NCBI GenBank assembly: GCA_013397795.1
Contig: VZTJ01002639.1
Location: 2,148,025 to 2,212,024 of the forward strand
Origin: Orthonyx spaldingii
Lineage: Eukaryota; Chordata; Aves; Passeriformes; Orthonychidae
Length of the DNA stretch: 64,000 nucleotides
Direction of reading: 5' to 3'
In this document: positions 38,901 through 53,900 of the stretch, in pieces
Position numbering within the stretch: position 1 is the stretch's first letter
Layout of the letters: each line of letters starts with the position of its first letter
Notes under the pieces: model-generated
What the model saw: the letters and a program-made list of their open reading frames with translations, nothing else
Told to the model about the DNA's origin: nothing
The model's database searches: none
Made by a program: the position numbers and the translations under genes

Positions 38901-41900
38901 CTTCAAAGAAATGTCACAAATTTAGCAGAAGTTAGGTTATTCTCTTTAAAGAATGGAAATATGCATCCACATTTAAAGCCTTTAGAAAAACCAGAGTGCA
39001 TTTCCTGACCAACTTTATAGCCAGGCCATTCTTTTTCAAGATTCTATTCTATCCTATTTCCAATAGAACTTATCAGAAAATGAACTTTGCTTTTTTCTGA
39101 AAATTTTAAGAATATGTGTGGATTTTGTTGCTTTTTAATTAACAAAAAAAAAAAAGGCTATTGCCTTTTTAAACATACAGAAGTTTTTCTTTTGGAAGGT
39201 TTTGTCTTTTTTGGAAGTACACAAGATTTAATTTAAATTTTTAATTTATTTTTCTGTACTGGTTTTAATTTTAAAAAATGTTAACTAATCCAAGGTGCCC
39301 TGTTAGCACCTGTGATATGGAAGTGCACCTAAGAATTTACTAGGTTCACTTAAGACTCTTTTCTGTCTTGGGGAATTATTATTGGCTGTTATGGGATGTT
39401 GTTTTCTTGCAGATCAATTCTCTAATTGGAGATAGCAAAGCCCCCCCAGAAAAAACTTATCAAAACTTCCCAGGCACATTAAAACTTTATTTTCATGAAA
39501 ATCTCTGTTAGTCAAAAAAAGAGTTTACTCAGCTGTAGAGACAAAAAAAATTGGTAAAAAGCCTGCCAAGCAAAGGAGGGATAACATGATACATATTTGA
39601 TTACCTAAAGCACTGTTTGGCTTTATGCCTAACAAGATATACAGGAATAAATGTGACAAAAACTAAGTTATTGCCAGTGATTCATTTTGAGAATAAAAGC
39701 ATTTAGTAAAGTTAATGGGCACAGTAATGTGAAATGTAGCTTTTGCCATTGCTGTCACCCCCCTTCCCCTAGTGACCTTCCCAAAACCATCAAACATTGT
39801 CTCATTTTTCACTACTGGTCTACATTTCCATGTGGTTTTTTTTAATATTGTGTTCCTTCGACATAATAATAATAATAACTACAACAACAACAGACAACAG
39901 TATTGAAAGTTTTTTGATAGTATTGTAAAAAGGTCGTTAATTTTTCTCTTCTGATGATTCTAAGAATTTCGTGTTATTTTTATATAATAACCTAAAACAA
40001 ATCTGAAGGGAGAGAATATATTGAGGTATTTCAGTTGCTTGTGTTTCAGGGAGTTGATTTCACTTCAGTCTTTTTTGTGCACCAGTAGTTGTTTATGCCA
40101 ACGTTTAACCTCTTTATCTTAACGTTCAAAAGACACACACATACAGAAAAAAAATTATATATATATATAATTTAAAAAATATAATATATATATATAAATT
40201 ATATATATGTATATATACATATATTTTTAAAAAAAAAAAATTACATCTATATATCCCAGTTCACTGAAGCAGTTTATGTGCTTGGTTCCTGGGATGTCAG
40301 GCATTGGTTTCATGACTCTCACTGGTTCCCACAAGGTTCTGGACAAGTGATTTAACCTTGGAACCTTGGCTCCCTGTGCCCATGCCTCTGTAGCACATCC
40401 CTGGGGGAAAAGGCACTGAGCTGCTTAATAGCTGTGAAATGCTGCAGGTGCTCAGCTGGAAAAAGCTGCCTGAGTGCAAAATGCTGTTTGTCTGCAGCAA
40501 AAGCACCGCCCTGGAGTGGGTGATACCAGGATGATTATTCTTTCATAAGTCTGCTGTAACAGCTTGTTTAATGAGGAGCGCTGGAAAAATAAGATGAGAA
40601 TGGAAGTGTTCGTCGCTTGCCGCTAATTGGCCTCATGTGTCAGTGTGGAATTCATCTCTCCGGAACCAAGGCTGCCTGTGGAGAGCTGTGGTGTGCTGGG
40701 AGTGGAGAGGGGGTGCATGGCCGTATTCTCCCTGCTGGGCAGGGCTCTGACACCAGGAAAAGTGCTTTGGAGGTTCCCATCCCTGAAAACCTCTTTTTTT
40801 TTCTTTCCATTCCTGGATCTTAAGATCCAGCCACACATGCGGCTCCCAGCAGAGGGGTTTCAAGGTGGAGGCAGTTCAGCAACGAGGGCTTCAAATGGTG
40901 GTGAAACAACCACCAGAGAGTCCAGTGAGGCTAAAGCCATGCAAATAATTCGTATGTGAAGTAAAATGAATTCCTGCTTCCTGGATGTCTTTTGATGTAA
41001 GGCATAAGCCGGGTGACACTGGAGATTTTTTCCAAAGAGGTCTTAAATAACACAGTTTTAAAGAATATTCTGTGTGTATGGGGAGTTCTGTGTGTGGTTT
41101 TAATTGCTTTCCATAAACCCTCAGTCCCCATAGCAAGTGTCTCTGGGTACCAAGTCAGACACCTGGAGCAGAAATTAGGTGAGTAACTTTTCTGTAGCCA
41201 CATTAGCAGAGATAAGAAAAATTAAGCCAAAAGAAAAACAACAAGAGGAGAAAACAAAACAAAAAAAAAACCAAACCAACAAACCAGGCTTAAAGATTTG
41301 GCAGTTTCTGCTTAATCTCAGCCAGTCTAACTTGTGCAGCTGGATGGTATAAGGAAAGGATATAAAAATGAGTTATTTCAATGTCATAATACCCACAAAT
41401 GAACTATTAAGCTTGTTTTTGGAAATGGTGATTAAAATCATTCTTGCCTAGAAGGGGAGTGACAATGCTGGATTTAAGGTATTTTGTTGTTTTTTGGTTT
41501 TTTTAAAAGAATTTCCTAAAGACTTGGATGTTCTTACATGTGTGTTGCGATAAAGTATTATTATTTTCCTTAATTAAAATCCATAATTATACCAACTATC
41601 ACCCTCCTTTTTGTATTGCTTTGTGGACTGTAGCCATAATCAGTGAGAGAGTGACATGAATGAGTTTCTTCATATCATGATCCTGCAATAGAGTGATAAT
41701 TTTACTTTATTTCTTACACAAACTTACTGTTGGCTGGTTTGTGGCTTGAAGTGTACATCCAGAACAGAAGCTCAGAGCAGTTTTACTGTGCACTTTATTT
41801 TAAAGCAGTTCAGCCATTGTTTATAAGTTGTGTTGCTGTAGTGGTATCTGAGAGATGATGTGGCCCTTGCCCTAGAGAACTGTTTTTCTAAAGAATATCC

Positions 41901-44900
41901 GCTGCAATATTAATGCAGTGGGATGACTCGGGATAGAAATTCTTTCATTCTTGTCCTTTTGATCTCCGCGTTTATGCACTTGAAATGCAGAAGTTATTAA
42001 CTTTTCATGGCAGAACTGTGGGCACCTGAGGATGGGGGAATGCTGGCAGGGCCTTCGGGGGTGCTGGATGAAGTGCAGGGTGGGTAACACTAATCCATGT
42101 TGTGGCTTTGTTCCCTTTTGTCTTGCAGCCTCCCGGTGTTCCCGACTACCCCCCGGCAGATGGGTATGCATTCAGTAACACGGTGTACAAGAGAGGGCCT
42201 CTGCTGGACCAGGGGGCAGCTGTGGCTGCCTTTAAGCAAACTGTTAGCCGACATGTAGATAGGTAACCCTGAACCGACAGCGGCCGTGGTGCTGTGGAAA
42301 ACTGTCCCCACTTACTGCTCTCGGGGTGGCGGGGTCTGTCATTGCCTCTGGTTGTGCCATTATCTCTGCTGGGGAAGTGATTCTGTTTAGCAGTGGGTAT
42401 TCTGCTTTTTGCTTCTCTAAGGTGCGTCATTAAGACTCTTTTCATATAATTTCTGTGAAATAACCTGTTTATCTATGATGTTGAATTGATGCTTTTGTCA
42501 AAAATGATGCAGTGGAATTCCAACCCAACTGCAAGCACACAATCTTCCTACTTGGGTTCAAATTTTAGTTCTGATTTGTTTCACGGTTTTAAATACACTC
42601 CTTGCTCTTTTCAGAATTACGAAGAACGACAAGTCTGCTCTGAGATTCACCTGTCCTTGTTTTGATTGATTGATTGGTTTTCTTAGCTGCTTACTTAGTG
42701 CTCCATAGTCTCTTGCTTTTTGTTTTCTCGGCTGGTGTGTAAATACCCACTTTCAGAACAGTGACACCTTGTCTCTTCTATCCTCTTTCAAATGTTACAG
42801 AAAATGATCTGAAGTCTTTATATAGCAACCAGTGTAGTTTTGCACATCCTCTTTCACCCCCTTCATTTTATCCTAAAACTGAATAACTTGAGAAGATGAA
42901 ATGCAGTGATCCTTGACCTTGTCTGTGGGGAGAATTTATACCAGCACAAGCTGTGGAAGCAGATCAGTAAAGAAGTATTGGAACTGCTCTCCTGTGCCAA
43001 ACCATATTCCGTATATGCTATATGAAAAGTATTTTGTCTTCAGTGCCATGGAAGATGCTTAAGCTAAGTTTTGGGGATCAAACTGCTGGTTAAAGCATCC
43101 TTGATGTAACTCTTTTGAAGAAAACACTTGCAGAATCCCTAGTTTTGAGCCATGTGCTAAAAGATGCTGTTGTTAATCTGCATGCAAACAAATTCCCATG
43201 TGGTGTGCAGGTTGAAGACTCAATTATTGTCCTGAACTTTGGATTTATTCTTCATAGCAACAACAGCAGAGTAGTCATCTCTTAATTGTTTTCTCAAACT
43301 TGATTACCTATAGCATTCTTGTCTCAGGACCAGTCAGCTTGAAATCTATATGATCAGTACTCTGAATTCTTTTCCCTTATCTGTAATGTGGTAAGACCTG
43401 TTTTGTCCTCTCAGAGCAAGAATATTCCATACAAATGTTTTTGCCTCCACTTCAGTTTTAGAGAATGAGTCTTACTGCATTGAACTGTTGATGATATCAG
43501 GGTATCTGTCTGCAACTGAAGGAGTTATCCAAGCCTCCTTTGTGGCAGGTAAAGAGAAATGGGTGTTTCTAAGAAGCAGCTCCTGAAAGGTGAAATTAGT
43601 CTTTGGAAAGGTGTGGAATGAGACCTGCTGTAGTGGTTCCTGTTTCTCACCGCTGCTTGTAGGATGGAGTCTAGATGGCTACTACTGATGCAAACATCCA
43701 GAGCGTGCCCTTGTCCTAGTCCTCTCAACACACACAAGCTCTGTTTGTTAATTGGCTCTTGAGACGTGTAATATGTGCCTGGAGCTCTGAGGGAAAGTTG
43801 GTAATTATACATATTATCATTACCCCAAGTAAATTCCATTTAAAGTTACGTTTCAAGCGTCTGTGAATGACGAGGTAGCGGAACGCACTTGGGGGAAGGA
43901 GTGAGGAATTCAAGCTGACTCTTTCAGCCATCATTTGCTGGTCCTTGTTCCAAGCTGGCATTCCTAATGAGCAGGTAGTGACCTAGCCACCACCCACTAC
44001 CTTCTGAGGGACAGGTAGGCTACACCCTCTCTAGGGAAACTTTAATCACAAGGAACTTCAGTGAGACTTATTCCAGGGTACCAGGACCTCTTGATGCAAA
44101 TATCAGAATCTTAGCCTTTCAGTGGATATTAGGTATTTCAGGAACTCTGATGCCGCAAGAGTACTGAATAATTTTCAGCAAGGTTTGTGGTGTTTCAAAG
44201 TAGTGGTTTTTGCTGTGTAGTTTGGTTTTCATTGTCATTTGAAGAAAAGCTTTCTGAAAGTCTGTGCAGCCCTCTAGGCTCTTGAGCAGTCTGTAATGAA
44301 GAGCTGAGGGCTGAAATTATGGTATATCTGATAGGCAGTATGAAACACAGTGGAGGATGGATGGGGGGAAGTGTTCAGAATATTTGTGCCCAGAGTAACT
44401 GGCTCATTAGGCTGGGCTTGAAGAATTAGGGTCTCTTCAGAAGCATGCAGCCGTTGACTGGCCCATGTTCTGGGCATGTTGATGAGTGGAGTAAAACAAA
44501 AATGTAGACATTTTTAAAAATTCTTCCTGAGGTACATTTTTTGAAGGAATCAGGATAGTGAGCTGTGGACAAAACAGGAAGACAGTTACTGAAATGATTT
44601 TGGAAAGGCAGCCTAAAAGTAAAAGTACTATCAGAGCTACTTAGTCGTATCCCTGAGATACACAAGAAAATAATTCAAATTCAAAATTAAGAAAGGAATT
44701 TAAAAATATATGAATTTTAAGTGGGTGGTAGGAAAAAATTTTATCACTCACACATTGTTCAGCCTCGCAACAGCTGTTCCGCAGGCTGGTGGTCATTGCC
44801 TGCTTTTCACTCTCTCCTTAAATACTGTTAGTGTTTTGCCTTTCTTTCAAAATAATCTTTCAATCTAAATAAGACTCTTCCTTGATTCTGCTCTTCAAGT

Positions 44901-47900
44901 CAAGTGAGACAGTTCTCCACAGCCATGCAATAGCCAGGTAGCTGCTGGATTGCTCAGGCACACCTGGAACCCAGAGTTACACAGCAGCAGCAGCAACCAC
45001 CTGTGTTCGTATCCCTGGGCTGTGACCTTGTACCCAGCATTTCAAGTCATGGATTGCTTCATATTTTCATTAGCTGTTTGAATTCATTTATTTATTTATG
45101 CTTTTGTTTGATTGCTTTCTTTACTGTCTGGTATGGACTTACGTTGTTGGGTGTAATTTGCAACAAGTGAATAAAGTTGCTGGGGGTTTTTGTGGACTTG
45201 TTTGGAGTGGGCTGGGGACTTCTCAGTTGAAAAATTATTATGTCAAAGAAAGTAGTATCTCCGTAACCAAAGACATTCTGGACAGGTCTTTTCTCATGGA
45301 AACAATGCAGAGCTTACTGTGATATGCCTTGTTCTACAGTGAATCCTATGAGTAATTGCCAATAACATATTTCTCATTTTTAGTTGATAAAGTAGCTTGA
45401 AGTTAAAGTTGATGGCATCTTATGGTCAGTTAAGAAAACTGATCTACAATAGGTGAACATTTGTTAGAGTTTAACTCCATTAATGTTGATGGCAAAAATT
45501 TATTCATTTATTATGTATTTGAAAAAATCTGTGATGCACACTAGAAGTACAATTTCTTACAAAGCATAAGTATCGATTATATCCTAAGTATAGTCATTTG
45601 TTTATATGGCAAATGACTGTTCACCCTTCTGTAGGAAAACAAACTAAATACAGAGTACATGTTTATTTTAAAACAATAGCACCTGCTAATCTAGGTTTTT
45701 ATCATACATCTTGCAAGCAGTGAGCTGATAAAGATTACCAGTTCTTGAGGTCTGTGTATTTCAGCCACCTCTTTATTATTTTGTTTTATTTTTTACTTTC
45801 TTTTTTTTTGGCACTTAAATCAGTGTATTATGAATAGGTAGTTCTACAGCAGCATCATATTACAGTTGAGAGGTTTTTGTTTTAAAAAATGTTTTGCAGG
45901 TTGTTTGACAAGGCCATTTTATATTTTGTAATTTGCTTGATTGTCTCACTGAACAATAGTCTGATCTTTGCTTTGCAGAAACTATGAAGCACACAATAAA
46001 GCACAGAGCAAGAAATATGCCAAATGCAAGTATGAATTTGTGGCAAGAAACAACAGTGAGCTTTCTGTCATGAAAGAAGAGATTGTAGAGGTAATTTTGT
46101 TTACAAAGACAACACACAAATTTCTGGTGCTATTCAAAGCTGAGGGTACCTTTCCTGTGGACAGTGTGGCTTTCCTTAATGTTTTCTTCAATGTGTTTGA
46201 CTTGTCTGCCTTAGTATGGAAAGTTCAGTTAATTTGTTTTGCATCAACTTTGCTGACTTAGGAAGGGTGCAGTAGAGATCCGTGCTAGAAATACATTTGT
46301 GTGTTCCTTCCACCTTCTCTAGTGTTGCTTTTAAATGTTAAGTAGTGTTTAAATAACCATCCATGTACACATAGACTGTAGCGAAGGACTGTCCTTTCCA
46401 AGAGGATGTGGCGCCATAAAAGTGAGATACATTTGGAAGGGAGGGAGCAACAAACAGAGAAAATGCTGAGTTTGAGATTGTGGGGCAGGTACTCGGACTT
46501 CTGACTGCTCCTGGGCATCCTGCTCCCATTCCCTGTTTGCTAAGAAGTGCTGTGTCTCCAAATTTGTGCTCTCCCAGAACAATGCCTTTTCTTGGGTTAA
46601 TAGTAATTATTTATTCCTTTTGTCAACAGAATATGGGTTGTGAAGATGGCAGCATCTCTGTGCAAGTACTTGATTTTCGTTCCACTGTCTGACCCAACAC
46701 ATACCTGAGTTTACTGAACTTCATTACACATTTAAATATTCTTTCTTGAGAGCCCCATTTTGAAAAGTGCAGCACAGCCATGTAGAATTAATGATGCTGA
46801 GAATCAGGGAAGATACGGGGGTTGCTAAGGGACACATCTGTTCAAGAAATGTTGGCAGACACAGAACCTGGCAAAGTTGTGGTTTCATTTTGAAATGATG
46901 CACAGCCTAAATACTGGTGGGAGAAAAGTCAGAATAAAATATGTAATTGATTTACGAAATTGTTTCAGATTCTGGATGACAGAAAGCAGTGGTGGAAGGT
47001 TCAGAACAAAAGTGGCAGCACAGGCTTTGTGCCAAACAACATTTTGGACCCTCTGAGGAGTGTAGAAGGCGGTCAGGGATGGCCGGAGCCTGCCTATACC
47101 CGCACCATCCAGGTACTGTCCGTCCTGGGAGCAAAACCTCCTTTTGAAGTGTTAATGTGGAGGAGGAAGAGAGTCCCAGCAAGGCTGAAATAGCTGCATG
47201 TTCCACTGATAGGTCAAAACCAATTTGCATTTCTTGTAGAGGCTGAAGGTGATGTCTGTATTTCACGGTCTAACTAGAGAATGTAGCTGATAGAGATACA
47301 GCAAAGTGTTTTACTTCAGGTTTTTTTACCCGCTTATTTGCTTAGAGGTGGTAATTTCAGTCCTAATGGATATATATACATTTATTTTAATTGCAAATAT
47401 CCTTTGTGAATTGATAGCTGTTGATGCCAAAGAAGGAGTTTGAATTATTTAAGGTAGGGTCATCTTTGTTTTTCCTAGAAGAGTGAAACCTAGCTTTCCT
47501 TCTTATTTTCTCTCTTTGTGTGTCTCTATCCCGTTCTTGAATTTATTTAATTATTGTAATTTTGGAGTCATAAAAAGGAGGTATATTTGCTTTTGAATTC
47601 ACAAAGCAGGTATTTTTCAATTACTATGTCTGTACATCAGCAGTACTCTATTATCCTGACCTAATTTTAATTTTCTTTCTTTCATGTAGTGGTGTGGAAT
47701 TAATATTTTTATTGTTGTTACTTCTTTTATATGTTGAACAGAATTAGAGGGTAAAATACTTAAGAAAACATTCTTGCACCAGCACAATTATGCACCCAAG
47801 TAAGGATATACAGGACAAAGTTGTAATGTGTATTTTTAGAAGAAGTTATATTTTCTAAGACCTCTTTCTTTCCTTTTTTTTCCTAATGATCTTGAAAGTT

Positions 47901-50900
47901 TAGGCAAACAAGTTTGGATTAAGCAGAAATTCCACGCCTGCCTCTGAATCAGACTTTTAAACCAAACTTCCCTTGAAACTTGAAGTTTAGTTTAATTTAA
48001 ACTAATCTAATATTCATTCTTTATGTCAGCATCTTCCTGCTCGTGACGGAAAACCAAGAAATGCCACAATGCTTTGCAAAATAATGTAGTAGACCTGTCT
48101 TGATCTTGGTGGGCTTGAAACAAACCATTTCTGCGCTTTTCTGTCCCAAATTGTTTGCCTGTAGCATATCAGCTCATTCTGCACTGATTGTGGATTTGCC
48201 TGTCTGTGAAGTGAAGCATGCATCTGGAGTGCTTTTCTAATCCTGATTTAGAGAGCTGGCTTGGTTTTTTTCTTCCTGTGTGTGTAATTTTGTGTGTTTG
48301 GAATTTGCCACCAAGTCCTGAGCAGACCAAATACACTTTTGAGAAGAGGTTCTCACACTGTTCTTTTGTAATGCACTGCAAGGTTTGAAGTTTTCTATTT
48401 GAAATAATGACATGACATGGCATACAATAAAATAAACATTTTCACTAAGCATTCTCCATGGACCTATGAAAATTAGGGTCAGGGAACAACATTTAAGATA
48501 AGTTTGTTACTTTGCCCTCTGGCAGATTTATTCTACAGCTTGACCATATTCAAATGTGAGCTTGAAATACTGTGAAATTATTTATGAATATAATGAATTG
48601 CACAGGATGAATGAAGTCTTTATCAAGACATGTCAGTAATGCTGTTCTTAACTTCATGTGATTATTATAATTTTAGCACTCCTGAGCGTTTTCATTTGTC
48701 TGTTTTCCTGTGATGGACACATGGTTCATTTGGGAAGCGTTTGCATAACTCCATTTATTTTCACAACAGCACTATGAGGTATTGCTGTTATTTCAGAGAG
48801 AAACGAGGCCTTGAAGGGATGAATGCCTTGCCCAAAGTCAGACAGGAGAATTTGTGGGTAGAGCAGGAAATCGAAGTGGTTCCTATCAGTGCCTTAGCCA
48901 AACCCTGAACAGGAGCAGGCTCAGTGCCTGGTGCTGTGCAGCTTTTGCCACTCTCCTAAGTCATCTTCAGCTTTCAAAAAACTGCTTTCAAAGTGGCCTG
49001 TGTGCTGTGCGCAGGTAAGTGTTATGTGCAAGGATAGTGGCTTCCTTTATAGATTAGTAATCTTCAATGCACTGCTCACCAAAGGGTGTTTAAGGATTAT
49101 TACGAAGGATTAAGAATTCCATTGAAAGAGAGGATTTTTTCATTTGATTATGCTACAGACACCCCTTCTCTGAGAGACAGAAACCTCATTACCACAATTA
49201 TTCTCAGAGCTGCAAAGTTTATTTTGCTCTCACTCTCTTCCTCTGCCTAGTGACCTCTAAAGCCACACATTGCTTTAAATCCTGATTTTTCACTCAGTTG
49301 CTTTCAGGATCCAGGTCCCAGATAACCACTTGAAAGCATTGAGGTGATACTTGCAGGACATTGCCAGCAATACCCCAGTTAATTAATTATCTTTGTGAAT
49401 AGATAGACAAACACTGCTTGTCTTCTGGTCAGTTGAATTAGTTCTAGGTAACAGTATTTTTGCTTGTTTGGTACTCTTGTACTTTTAGGAGAGCATTTTG
49501 CTGAATTCTTCTGTTTTCTACTAATGTTAGTTATTGTTTATCAGAGTTTTCTGGGGTATTGGTCATTTAATCTGCTTTTTTGTTGTGAGCCAGCACTGGT
49601 ATTTCACCATCCTATTATATATGAACACAAAGAGTTTGCCAAGCACTCCGATTTCTTAACTTGTAAAAATATTGCTGGTGAACCTATAAAATAATTCATC
49701 ATAGTATTTCCTATTTTCTGTGCATTTTATTAACTTTTTTTTTTAAAGCTCTTGAAAATGAAATTTGAAGAACACAATTAGGATAGAATTGTGTATCTTG
49801 GTGGGCGTGTTAATTAATCTCCTGACACCCTTTGCAAGGTGAGACAGTTATATTATCAGTGATGTGTGTGAAATCCTTAGGCAGAGAGTAAACGTTAAAT
49901 AAGATGCAGTCCTGCAGTCTTATTTTAAAAAAACCATGACTGTCCACAGGAGTGTGTATGTAAAAACTGTGTCTACGGTAGAGAAACACCAAGACAAAAG
50001 TCTCCACCTCATCTGGGATGAGTGTGCTTTGCCTTTCTTGGTGATACGCTGTCAAAGTGTTTCTTTCAAGTGTCTCTGTTTATCAGCTCACTCTAAACAC
50101 CTCTATGGGAAGTTGTTTCCCCTCAAGCACAGCATTTGTGCTCTAAGTCAGTGTCGTGGTGTCATACTCAGTTTTTGCCAACTGGTGCCCTTCGTGCAGG
50201 TCATGAAGTGTTTGATAATGAAGAGATGCAGGTGCCAGGTGTTCATCTGGCAATAGCCAAAGAAATGTCACCATTTTTCACCAAGGGCCAGCATCTCTCT
50301 TATTTCATATCAAATTTTCATTGGACCAAGAGTTTTTGAGGGCTTTGAAAAAAAAAAGTTGTTTCCTGTTCAGTTTGACATTGATACAATCTCAAATTAT
50401 GAGATGCCACTTATTACACAGAAAGGTACTAAGTAGTTGAAAAAGGATTTGATTAGTGAAAAGACTTGGAAAAGTCTCTTTTTTTCCTTTTTTTTTTTTT
50501 TTTTTTAGAAATGGGGACTAATCCCAGCTAATAACAATTTGAATAACTAAAGTCTAAATTTTCTATAAATTCACTAAAACCATAAATGTGGTATATACCC
50601 CACAAAGAACTATTGGTGGTTTTTATTGGGATTTTAATAGGCAGCTGCTTGCATAATAGCTGAGCCCACCAAAGTAAACTCTGGCAACAGACCCAGCTTG
50701 AAATTTTCTCTTCCAGTCCTGGGTACCTCATCAGTCTTTTTGGCTGAAGACAAGTGGTTGGTTCTCTCTTGTCCCTTCAAACGAGTCTCAGGAAAAGATC
50801 CAAACCACAGTGCTGTTGACAAAACTGAGGCAGAATGCTCTGCAGCCTTCTTGGTGGACTCCTGTCACTGTGCAAACAGGAGTGTGGCACTGAAACTTTC

Positions 50901-53900
50901 AGAAAGAGTAAATGGAAAGCTCTGTGTGTGTGTTAACTTAATGAGAGCATTTGCCAGCACTAACACTGGTTTTGGTTGTTTCCAATGCCTCTTTAATGTT
51001 GTCTGCTTTTCCCATAGTTTGAATATGCATATTCCCCTTTTTTTTAATGCCAAAATATATTTGAAAATATATTCTTCTCAGTCTTTTACACTGATCAGGA
51101 ATTAGGGTTGATATGATTAGCATTTTGATTCAAACTTATTATTTTGCTTCCATTAAAAATAGATTGAATCATTCTCAGTCTTGTTTTTCACCATATGCAG
51201 CCTGCAGTGTGTTGAAAACAGCTTTGGGACTTAATTTTTTTCCTGTAAAAATAAAGATTTTCTGGCAAGAAATAAGAAAACAAAATTTAGTCCCAGTAAG
51301 CTTTTATGATATATCCAGATTTTTAATGTGTGTGTGTATCATCACCATTCCAAATAATTTAAAGCATTTGTTTCGATTTACATGAACTGAGGAGTGCAGG
51401 TTTATTCTTAAAAGAAACAAAAATATGAGGAAGAAGGAAAAATAAAGCCCGGAATTGTTCATTGTTCTTTTTGCTGTGAGGAAATCAGTGAGTGGCCAGT
51501 CAGGAGATTGTCCAGGGAGGGGATTTTGCCCCTCTACTCTGCTCCACCTGCAGGGCTTCATCCAGCTCTGGGGGCCCAGCACAGAAGGGACATGGAGCTG
51601 CTGGAGAGAGTCCAGAGGAGGCATCGAGATGATCAGAGGGATGAAACATCTCATGCATGAGGAAAGGCTGAGAGAGTTTGGATTATTCAGCCTGGAGAAG
51701 ACTCTGGAGAGGCCTTCAGTGTCTCACAATTATTCAGCCTGGAGGCCTGTCAGTATCTAAAGAGAGCCTACAAGAGAGCTGGAGAGGGACTTTTACAAGG
51801 GCATGGGGTGATAGAACAGGGGATAAGGACTTTAATCTTAAAGAGGACAGGTTTAGATTGGATATTAGGAAGAAATTCTTTACTGTGAGGGTAGTGAGGC
51901 ACTGGAACAGGTTGTCCAGAGAAGCCTTGGATGCCCCATTCCTGGAAGTGTTCAAGGATAGGCTGGATGGGTGTTTGAGCAACCTGGTCTGGTGGAAGGT
52001 ATCCCAGCTCTTGGAAAGGGGGTTGGAAATAGATGGAATTAGATGGAACCTCCCAACACAAATGATTCTATGAGTACATGATTGAGAGCAGCGACCTTTA
52101 TCTTTTTATCATGTTGCTGAACTAGCCAACATTTCTTGAACTAGAACAAATAAGCACTTTTCTGATGCCTGCTGTGACTTAACTCCTACTGTTCTACAGT
52201 TGCAGTGTTCTTTACATTCACCTGCTGATCTTCAATCCATTGTCAGTCTTTTCCTTGGGTTTTGTTTTTTATTAAACCTGTTTCTGGGTAGGTGCTTTGA
52301 AAAGAGCTGATTGCTTATGTGGTATCAATGTGTATGTTTTGCAGCCAGCATTCTATTCCTTATTCAAAATAAGAATATTAGAATAACTCTGTGTTATTAA
52401 TAAATAACTCACTGTGTTATTTTCTTAGTGAGTAAGAAGACGTAATTACTAACACTGATGTTCCTTTAGTTTAAATTGCTAATGTGTGTGAAATTTCAGG
52501 AGTGATGTGTGAGACAGTTACTTTTTACCTTTCTAACAATACTATTTGATGTGATTTGCTCCATTTTCCTCACAGCAATTACTGGGAGAGCTTTCAGAGG
52601 TAACTGATTTACTCTTCTGATACTGAATCTCAAAAATTCCTCTTTTGGACTATGTAGTCACCAAACTCCATAGTGTATGCTTGGTTCTTTTTATAGCAAT
52701 GAATAGAAGTGATGGGATGAATTTGTGGATGTCCTCAAAAGATCTGGAGTTAAAAAAAGAAGTGTTAAAAAAAGAAATGTTAAATGGGATTCAAATATAT
52801 AATTGGCTTTTGGGCACTGTTCAGCAAAATCCAAAGTGTATTTTAATGTGGTTTCATTTGTAAATTTAGAATTTGACTGATGCTTCTAGATTAAATTTTG
52901 TTTTCACTGCAGCAAGTTGTTTTGATGAGGCTTATGATTGCAGTACAACATGTTTTTGCAGTTTCTCTAGTAACATCCGTTAAGTTACATGTAGTTTTTA
53001 GCTATCTCTTTTTCTGGATTCTGGTTGTGGTAATGTGCAGTGGATACCTTGGTTTTGTAATGAATCTTCTCTATCATAAAAAGTCCTGCTTTTTCTTTGT
53101 GGTTTTTTAAGAAGGTCAAAACACACATGAAGAAGGTACATTGTGGTGATTACAGTCTAGTAACTGGAAGCTGTGAACAGAATTAAAAAGATATGACTGT
53201 CATTGGAAAATTTTAGTATCTGTGAATTTTTTTAATTCATTGACAAGACTTTGAGTCTATCTTAGTACATGTCTATATAGTAAATTATGGTATATTTGCT
53301 ATACACCTGGTAGGGCACTCTCTTTCCACCAAAGGGCAAGTTTCCTAAATATATTTATTCTGCTTGTTCAATTTTATATTATGCATTTCACTTTTCTTGT
53401 CATTTGGCAATTAAAAAAGCATTTATTGTCTTAACATTGTAGCAGTAGAGTGCAGAAAAGTCAATCATGATTATTTTTTTAATCTCCTCACAATGCACAA
53501 AGCAGTTGAGATGGATGCCTTTGAACAAACAAATGCTGAGATAAAAAAAACAAAGAACAAAGAAAAATGTTTAATGGGAAATATTTTGCAGGGAGATAAG
53601 TTTGATTTAATAACTAGTATGGTTTAAGTGAAAAATCACCCAAGGGAAGTAAGGCACGTTTCTCAGGCTTAATTGATTGGTCAGAGAAGCTGATGGGATA
53701 AATTTTCTGCTGGTGTAAATTAGCATAGCTGTAATGGTTTACACTCACTACTTAATGCCTTGTCCATGAGCTGGGATTCCTGTACAAGGGCAGTTGCTGA
53801 CATCTCATGAAGGTTTGATTGTTGTCAGGGCAGTGACCTGCTGCTCAAATTCTAACATGTGGCTCCTACAAATATTTCCCTACTTGATCCGCTGTAAGCC

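Larger units (their letters stand above)
38319..42128 (+). other. Intron between coding exons 13 and 14
   Basis: 3810 bases. It has AAT/ACA triplet arrays at about 39863-39890, an AT microsatellite at 40155-40242 and an A/C-rich tract at about 41225-41285. A weak MIR-like similarity near 40330-40480 was not accepted. No gene content. Confidence 0.88.

Noticed and set aside
40325..40480. Weak MIR-like similarity
   Set aside because: A few MIR-like words occur (ACAAGTGATTTAACCTT, CCCTGTGCC) but their order and spacing are too loose to call without an alignment.
42132..42149. Exact PxxDY self-ligand for the EPS8 SH3 domain
   Set aside because: The residue four before Tyr485 is Gly481, not Pro, so the motif does not match. 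It is kept only as a low-interest near-miss.
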